A stretch of DNA of 36,620 nt. Source: Actinomadura formosensis NBRC 14204. GTDB taxonomy: Bacteria > Actinomycetota > Actinomycetes > Streptosporangiales > Streptosporangiaceae. The stretch's first letter is position 1. The number at the start of each line of letters is the position of its first letter. The notes beneath the pieces were generated by a model. That model did no database searches and had not been told where the DNA came from. It was given only the letters and a program-made list of their open reading frames with translations. The stretch covers positions 1 to 36,620 of the forward strand of contig NZ_BCQQ01000071.1 of the NCBI RefSeq assembly GCF_001552155.1, read 5' to 3'. The translations under genes were made by a program, and so were the position numbers. Of the stretch, positions 31,544-36,620 are shown piece after piece.

Positions 31544-32704
31544 ATGGCCGCGATCGCCACCCGCACCACCGAACCGCCGACCATCGACGCCACCGGCCCG
31601 GCGGACGTCCGCGCCGCGATCCTCACGGCCCGCGAACAGGGACTGCCGCTGACCGTCCAGGCCACCGGACACGGCACGGTCGTCCCGCCGGACGAGGGGC
31701 TGCTGCTGAAGACGTCCCGGATGTCCGGCGTGCTCGTCGACCCGTCCCGCCGCGTCGCCCGCGCCGGCTCCGGCACCCGCTGGAGCGAGGTCATCACCGC
31801 CGCCGCGCCGCTCGGGCTCGCCCCGCTGTCCGGCTCGCACGCGTCCGTCGGCGTCACCGGCTACACCCTCGGCGGCGGCGTCGGCTGGCTGTCCCGCCGG
31901 TACGGGTTCGCCGCCGACCACCTCCTGCGCGCCCATCTCGTCACCGCCGACGGCCGGTACCTGACCGCCGACGCCGACCACCACCCCGACCTGTTCTGGG
32001 CACTGCGCGGCGGCGGCGGGAACTTCGGCGTCGTCACCTCGCTGGAGTTCCGGCTCCACCCCGTCTCGACGGTCTACGCGGGGGTCGCGCTGTTCCCGAT
32101 CGAGCGGGCCGCCGACCTGCTCACCCGGTTCCGGGACGAGTCGGCCACGCGGCCGGACTCGCTGACCGTGACGGTGGCGCTGACGCACCACCCGCGGTTC
32201 GGCCGGGTCGTCGCCGTCCGCGCGGTGCACACGGGTCCCGCCCGGGACGGCGCGCGGGCGCTTCGATCACTGTGGGAAGCCGGCGGGCCGCCCCTGCGGG
32301 ACGGCTTCCAGGCGATGCCGTACGCCGAGACCGAGACGCTCGGCGGCACCCCGCCCCAGCACTTCGACCTCTACGCCGACCTTCCCGACGCGCTGATCGC
32401 CGCGATCGTCGCCAGTGACGCGTCCGGGATCGAGGTCAGGCACTGGGGCGGCGCGATGGCACGCCCGGCACCGGACGCGGGCCCGGTCGGGCACCGGGAC
32501 ATCCCCTTCTCGCTCACCATCGACGGCTCCGACGCCTCCCTGGCGCCGCACGCGACCGGCGGCTCGTTCCTGAACTTCCTGCACGACCCCTCCAGGACCG
32601 CCGACGCCTACACCCCGGCGAACCTCCGGCGGCTGCGCGAGGTCAAGCGCGCCTACGACCCGCAGAACGTGTTCCACCGCAACCACAACATCCAGCCCGC
32701 CTGA
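31544..32704 (+). CDS. FAD-linked oxidase, berberine-bridge-enzyme type
   Basis: 386 residues from ATG 31544, after GGAAGAG. The FAD-binding PCMH domain (about 10-175) has LPLTVQATGHGTVVPPDEGL, VARAGSGTRWSEVITAAAPL, SGSHASVGVTGYTLGGGVGW and LFWALRGGGGNFGVVTSLEF. The C-terminal BBE segment is YDPQNVFHRNHNI. His in ATGHG probably carries the 8-alpha FAD bond. The usual Cys of the bicovalent enzymes (G-x-C-x-x-V-G) is His here, so FAD is likely attached at one point only. It oxidises an unknown substrate. It is in one operon with the efflux gene, 17 nt ahead of it, under the divergent TetR. Confidence 0.9.
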   Translation: MAAIATRTTEPPTIDATGPADVRAAILTAREQGLPLTVQATGHGTVVPPDEGLLLKTSRMSGVLVDPSRRVARAGSGTRWSEVITAAAPLGLAPLSGSHASVGVTGYTLGGGVGWLSRRYGFAADHLLRAHLVTADGRYLTADADHHPDLFWALRGGGGNFGVVTSLEFRLHPVSTVYAGVALFPIERAADLLTRFRDESATRPDSLTVTVALTHHPRFGRVVAVRAVHTGPARDGARALRSLWEAGGPPLRDGFQAMPYAETETLGGTPPQHFDLYADLPDALIAAIVASDASGIEVRHWGGAMARPAPDAGPVGHRDIPFSLTIDGSDASLAPHATGGSFLNFLHDPSRTADAYTPANLRRLREVKRAYDPQNVFHRNHNIQPA

Positions 32705-32721
32705 AATGCGAGGTAACCGTC

Positions 32722-34191
32722 ATGGCAACGCTCACCGCTCCGGCTCCGTCCCAGCGCCTCGACCGCGGGCTCGTCACGCTCGGCATCGTGGTGGTGCTCG
32801 GCGCGATCATGTCGATCATCGACGCGACCGCCGTCAACGTCGCCACCCGCACCCTCGCCGACGACTTCGGCGCCTCCATCACCTCCGTCCAGTGGGTGCT
32901 GACCGGCTACATGCTGGGGCTCGCCGCCGTCATCCCGGTCACCGGCTGGGCCACCGAGCGGTTCGGGGCCCGCCGCGTCTGGATCACCGCGCTGCTGCTG
33001 TTCCTCGGCGGCTCCGCGCTGTCCGGACTCGCCTGGTCGATGCCCGCGCTGATCGCGTTCCGGGTCGGGCAGGGCATCGGCGGCGGCATGATCATCCCGG
33101 TTGCGCAGACGATCCTCGCCCAGGCCGCGGGACCGTCCCGGATGGGACGCGTCATGGGCTTCATCGGGCTGCCGATGCTGCTCGGCTCCGTCGCCGGCCC
33201 GATCGTCGGCGGGCTGATCATCTCGACGGCCGGCTGGCGCTGGATCTTCCTCGTCAACCTGCCGCTGGGCGTGATCGCCGTCCTCGCCGCGCTGCGCCTG
33301 CTGCCCCGCTCGGAGCCCCGTCCCGCGTCACTGGACGTCCGGGGCCTGCTCCTGCTGTGCGCCGGCGTGACCCTGTTCGTCTACGGAACCACCGAGGCGG
33401 GACGTCCCGGAGGGCTCGACGCGCCGCGCACCTGGACGATCCTCGGCACCGCGGCCGTGCTGATCGCGCTGTACGTGCTGCACGCCCGCCGAGGTGAGGC
33501 GCTGATCGACATCGCGCTGTTCCGGCACCGCGGCTTCACCGCCGCCGCCGTGACCAACGTCGTCGTCGCGATCGCGCTGTTCGGCGTCCTCGTCCTGCTG
33601 CCGCTGTACTGGCAGGTCGTCCGCGGCCACGGCCCGCTGGCCACCGGCCTCCTCCTCGCGCCCCAGGCGCTGGGCGCCGCGGTGGCCATGCCCCTGGCCG
33701 GACGCCTCACCGACCGCCTCGGCGCCGGCGTGGTCGTCCCCACCGGCGTCGTCCTCGGCCTCCTGGGCACGGCCGCCTACACACAGATCCACGCGGACAC
33801 CCCGGTGACCCTGCTCGCGGCGGCGCTCTTCGTCATCGGGCTCGGCCTGGGCGCGACGATCATGCCGTCCATGGCGGCCGCCTACCAGGCCCTGCCGCCG
33901 GCGCTGATCCCCCGTGCGACCAGTGCGATCAACACCCTCCAGCGGATGGGCGCGTCGGTCGGCACCACCGCGCTGGCGGTGATCCTGCAACACGAGATCA
34001 CCGTCCAGGCCCCCGGCCTCGGCGGCTCGGCCCTGGCCCCGCTCCCCGACGCGACGCGCATCGCCGTGGCCCCGCACCTGGCGGCCGCCTTCGGCCACGC
34101 TTTCTGGATCGCGCTGGTCATCGGGGCCTTGGCAGTGATCCCGGCCCTCCTGCTCCCCCGAGGCGACGCCGGGCGGCCTACCTCCGGATGA
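32722..34191 (+). CDS. MFS efflux transporter, DHA2 (EmrB/QacA) type, 14 helices
   Basis: 489 residues; GAGGTAACCGTC precedes the ATG. Seen are the TM1 motif (IIDATAVNVATRTLADDFGA), SVQWVLTGYMLGLAAVIPVT, RFGARRVWITALLLFLGGS and RVGQGIGGGMIIPVAQTILA (motif C-like GSVAGPIVGGLIISTAGWRW). The later half has further helices up to the end, giving about 14. It exports drugs with protons. It is paired with the FAD oxidase and the TetR repressor, so a shared toxic compound may be oxidised and pumped out. It ends 14 nt inside the convergent P450 pseudogene. Confidence 0.93.
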   Translation: MATLTAPAPSQRLDRGLVTLGIVVVLGAIMSIIDATAVNVATRTLADDFGASITSVQWVLTGYMLGLAAVIPVTGWATERFGARRVWITALLLFLGGSALSGLAWSMPALIAFRVGQGIGGGMIIPVAQTILAQAAGPSRMGRVMGFIGLPMLLGSVAGPIVGGLIISTAGWRWIFLVNLPLGVIAVLAALRLLPRSEPRPASLDVRGLLLLCAGVTLFVYGTTEAGRPGGLDAPRTWTILGTAAVLIALYVLHARRGEALIDIALFRHRGFTAAAVTNVVVAIALFGVLVLLPLYWQVVRGHGPLATGLLLAPQALGAAVAMPLAGRLTDRLGAGVVVPTGVVLGLLGTAAYTQIHADTPVTLLAAALFVIGLGLGATIMPSMAAAYQALPPALIPRATSAINTLQRMGASVGTTALAVILQHEITVQAPGLGGSALAPLPDATRIAVAPHLAAAFGHAFWIALVIGALAVIPALLLPRGDAGRPTSG

Positions 34192-35475
34192 CCCTCATCG
34201 GCACGGGCCCGGCCGGGCGATACGTGATCTCCGCCCGGCCGGGCACGGCCACGCCCGGCGCCAGATCCAGCCGGTAAGCGCGGCTGATGGTGGCGAGCAC
34301 CAAAGTCGCCTCCAGCATCGCGAAGCCGGCTCCGACACAAATACGCCGGCCGCCCCCGAACGGCAGGTACGCATATCGGGGACGCTGCTGATCCCCGATG
34401 AACCGTTCCGGCTGAAACCCCTCGGGATTGGGCCAGAAATCCTCGTTCCGGTGAATCAGATAAGGCGGGATGGCCACGGTGGACCCGGCCGGTATCCGCA
34501 CCCCGGCGACGTCGTCGTCATTCACCGCGTCACGCTCGATGGTCCAGGCCGGCGGATAGAGCCGCATGGCCTCCGAGAGGACGGCCTTCGTCCACGGCAG
34601 CCGATCGGCATCCTCGGCCTTCGGCTCCCGGCCGCCGAGCACATCGTCCACTTCCTCTTCCAGCCGCTCCCTGGCCGCCGGATACCTGGACAACAACACC
34701 AACGTCCACGCCAGCGAAGCCGCGGTGGTCTCATGACCGGCCAGCAAAAGCGTCAGGACCTCGTCCCGAAGCTCCTCCGCGTCGAACTCGCCCCGCTCCT
34801 TGAGCAGATTCAGAAGCTCTCCCCCGGAACCCCCTGAACGACCCGCTGCACCATTCCATCAAGATGCGCGATCGCACCCCCAAGACCCGGCACCCGCCGA
34901 TACAGTTCCCGCTTCGCGGTCACACCCGGCAGGAACGTCCCGATCACCGTGCCCCGTTGCAGCGCCTCCAGTGCCCGCCCCGTCCGCTGCGCCTCCCCGG
35001 CGAGCTCACTGCCGAAAAGCGCCCGCCCGACGATGTCCAGCGTGAGCTTCCGCAATTCCCCCGCCGCGTCCAGCATCACCCCGTCAGGCCACCGCCGGAC
35101 GAACCGCTCCGCCGTCTCCACCATCTGCGGCACGAACCCGACGATGTGCCGCTGCGAGAACACCGGCTGCACCAGCCGCCGATGCCGCCGCCACGTCTCC
35201 CCCTCACTGGTCAGCAGCCCGTCCCCGAGAACCGCCCGCAACGGCCGGTACGTGAACGCCTTCACATAGTTGTCCTGGCCGGCCACCAGCACCCGCTCGG
35301 CATGCTCGGGCCGCGACAGCAGAAAGAACGCCCGCCCCGCCCCGAACGGCACCCGCACCGCATCCCCATAGCGCCGTGCGAGCGCCCCATACGTCCCCAG
35401 CGGATCCCGGACCATCCGCCCCCACCACCGAAAGGCCTCTGCACTCCCCGGCCCGGCAACGCCCACTCCACCCAT
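34178..35475 (-). pseudogene. Cytochrome P450, single frameshift
   Basis: All P450 hallmarks are present across two frames. The first (from about 35475) carries DNYVKAFTYRPLRAVLGDGL, TWRRHRRLVQPVFSQRHIVG (helix C) and ends at a TGA at 34810. One frame over, reading resumes as ELLNLLKERGEFDAEELRDE, the I helix LLLAGHETTAASLAW, SEAMRLYPP (ExxR), and the haem loop FGGGRRICVGAGFA. The break lies between G-runs at 34820-34834, where one missing G restores the reading. It may be a real loss or a homopolymer error. ATG 35526 is an alternative start. The protein would have about 430 residues if repaired. Substrate unknown. Confidence 0.85.
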
Positions 35476-35534
35476 CCCCCCACCGTAAGAACCGTCCCCG
35501 TCCCCGACAACCCAGACGCCCCACACGCGCCGCC

Positions 35535-35566
35535 GCCCCGAGCCCGGCGGCGGCCAGGCCCGGGGC
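35535..35566 (-). terminator. Inverted repeat after the secreted-protein gene
   Basis: GCCCCGAGCC (35535-35544) pairs with GGCCCGGGGC (35557-35566) with one mismatch. It starts 14 nt past the stop of the minus-strand gene ending at 35580. Confidence 0.55.
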
Positions 35567-35579
35567 GAACGGTGGAAGG

Positions 35580-36116
35580 CTACGGCGTCGTCGTCTCCCA
35601 GTACTTCCAGCCTTCCTTGGTGGTCGGAATGTCACCGTAGAAGGCGTCCAGGAACTGATCAGAGCAATCTGGGCGGGTGCGGCGCTTCTCGAACAGCACC
35701 CGGTAGCCGATCACGCGGTAGCGGATGTGCCCGTACCGATTCCCGCTGATCTGGTGCTCGTACCAGTGCCCCACGGTCACGGTGTTGGACTTGGTCGCCG
35801 ACGCGGACACCTGTACTTTGACGGTGGCCCACAGCGCCCCGATGGACACATCCGCACCGGCCTCAAGCGTCGCGGACTCCGTCCACGACTTGTCGACCTT
35901 GCCGGTGACCTTGCCGCCCTTGCCGTCCACGAAATGCGTGCCGGGCACCCAGTAGCTGACCACTTTCTTCGACTTGACCTTGTAGTAGACATCGGTCGGG
36001 CACCCCCTCGCCGGCTTGGCGGGGCCGGCCGGCGACGCGGCCACGGCCGGCGTGGCGCTCGCGGTGAGCGCCACCGCGGTCGCCAGGCCGAGCCCGAGCG
36101 TACGGAACCTGGTCAT
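35580..36116 (-). CDS. Secreted protein of unknown function, beta-rich
   Basis: 178 residues from ATG 36116, which follows GAGGAG. A signal peptide is clear (TRFRTLGLGLATAVALTASA, cleavage likely near AVAASP). The mature part alternates polar and non-polar residues in long strands (SWTESATLEAGADVSIGALW, ATVKVQVSASATKSNTVTVG) followed by an aromatic block (GHWYEHQISGNRYGHIRYR). There are only two Cys. The alternation is reminiscent of aerolysin-like pore-forming or beta-sandwich proteins, but no family is recognised and I make no toxin claim. It is a single-gene unit, ended by a hairpin. Confidence 0.8.
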   Translation of the reverse strand: MTRFRTLGLGLATAVALTASATPAVAASPAGPAKPARGCPTDVYYKVKSKKVVSYWVPGTHFVDGKGGKVTGKVDKSWTESATLEAGADVSIGALWATVKVQVSASATKSNTVTVGHWYEHQISGNRYGHIRYRVIGYRVLFEKRRTRPDCSDQFLDAFYGDIPTTKEGWKYWETTTP

Positions 36117-36243
36117 CTTTGACTCCTCTTCGTGTTCGACGCGGAAAGCCGAAGCGCTTTTGCGCAACGTGCCGCAATGGCGGGGATCCCAAGTGGCGCC
36201 ATCGCGTCCGGCATCGAGCATTCAAGTCGTCCTGATCATGGAG

Positions 36244-36279
36244 TTGCACCCATTCGAGCGTTCGGGATAGACCCGAACG
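36244..36279 (+). promoter_or_regulatory. Promoter-like sequence with an inverted repeat
   Basis: TTGCAC (36244-36249) and GATAGA (36266-36271) are spaced like -35/-10 boxes. The latter falls in the loop of a perfect 8-bp repeat CGTTCGGG...CCCGAACG (36259-36279). Repeat and promoter overlap suggests an operator for the gene starting at 36304. Confidence 0.4.
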
Positions 36280-36303
36280 GCGCCGTTCTGCCACACTCTG
36301 CGC

Positions 36304-36620
36304 GTGAACGACGGCGAGGAGGAACTGGCCCCTTCCTCGGTGACCACCGAGGAACAGTTCGTCGTGGCGCTGCGAAGACTCCGGGAACGCAGCGGCCTGA
36401 CCTACAAGGAAATCGAGCGGCGCACCTCCGCCGGGGACGGCCTCCCGCTGCCGGCGTCCACTCTGGCCACGGCACTGCACCGGCACACCGTCCCCCGGCG
36501 CGAGATCGTGACGGCGCTCGTACAGGTCTGCGGCGACGACGTGACCCCGTGGCTGACGGCCCGGGAACGCCTCCTCCACCCCATGCCCCCCGAGCCGCCC
36601 GCCCCCGCCGAAAGCCCCCC
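36304..36620 (+). CDS. Helix-turn-helix protein, N-terminal part only
   Basis: Starts at GTG 36304 and is open to the window end, 105 codons in hand. It encodes TTEEQFVVALRRLRERSGLT and YKEIERRTSAGDGLPLPAST, then LATALHRHTVPRREIVTALV and CGDDVTPWLTARERLL. This is an XRE-like HTH variant, found at the N-terminus of larger actinobacterial proteins with WD40, kinase or other C-terminal domains. A Pro-rich linker starts at the edge. What follows cannot be seen. The weak ribosome-binding site leaves the start uncertain. Confidence 0.75.
   Translation, partial: MNDGEEELAPSSVTTEEQFVVALRRLRERSGLTYKEIERRTSAGDGLPLPASTLATALHRHTVPRREIVTALVQVCGDDVTPWLTARERLLHPMPPEPPAPAESP

Overview
This is a high-GC window from a filamentous actinomycete. 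It carries Scr1/WhiJ-type HTH regulators with DUF397 partners, an RsbW-like ATPase, DUF3263, DUF5959, a Trypco1-type protein, a CIRCE-controlled stand-alone groEL, an S-box (SAM-I) riboswitch and many very GC-rich antisense shadow frames. Gene content would fit the Streptosporangiales (for example Actinomadura), but the genus is inferred, not shown. No rRNA, tRNA or CRISPR array was seen.

Left third (1-9800) is an accessory, scarred region. It starts with a LURP-one/scramblase-like gene and a small membrane protein. Remains of a HTH gene and of an imine-reductase-like C-terminus follow. Next come a divergent ATPase/HTH (DUF5753)/DUF397 locus and a 5'-truncated, frameshifted IS5-like element. 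A translationally coupled three-gene membrane operon (7904 down to 4955) encodes two tandem VWA-like proteins and a small two-helix protein. After it lie an oppositely oriented, 3'-truncated second copy of the same IS, a beheaded DUF5753 gene with its DUF397 partner, and a second DUF397 that is a segmental copy of the one at 3886-4062. The region ends with a dead alpha/beta-hydrolase that still has a leader-peptide/hairpin upstream region. In the membrane operon, the small protein's C-terminal tail and the first VWA protein's N-terminal tail share a short motif (ASGHS-x-V-x-QA), and both are predicted to be cytoplasmic. This is the best candidate for an undescribed system.

Middle (10100-21270): groEL with two tandem CIRCE-like operators; a three-gene cluster of a trypsin-like protease, an unknown protein and a Trypco1 protein (probable conflict-type system); a DUF5959 gene; a SAM-I riboswitch controlling a threonine-synthase-family PLP enzyme plus a MoaD/ThiS-like sulfur carrier (probably homocysteine/methionine synthesis rather than plain threonine synthesis); a CDF cation transporter; a GT20 trehalose-6-phosphate synthase; a sulfotransferase; and an ECF-type sigma factor.

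Right third (21300-36620): a membrane Ser/Thr kinase divergent from the sigma factor; a PadR regulator with a palindromic operator; a proline-rich single-pass protein; trehalose-6-phosphate phosphatase (otsB) behind a DUF3263 gene; a MarR regulator; a SHOCT protein; a mycosin-like S8 protease with a long cytoplasmic tail; a GlsB/YeaQ-type stress membrane protein; and a TetR regulator divergent from an FAD-oxidase/MFS-efflux pair with twin operators. It closes with a frameshifted cytochrome P450, a small secreted protein, and the start of another HTH gene that runs off the window. Strong inverted repeats mark several operon ends.
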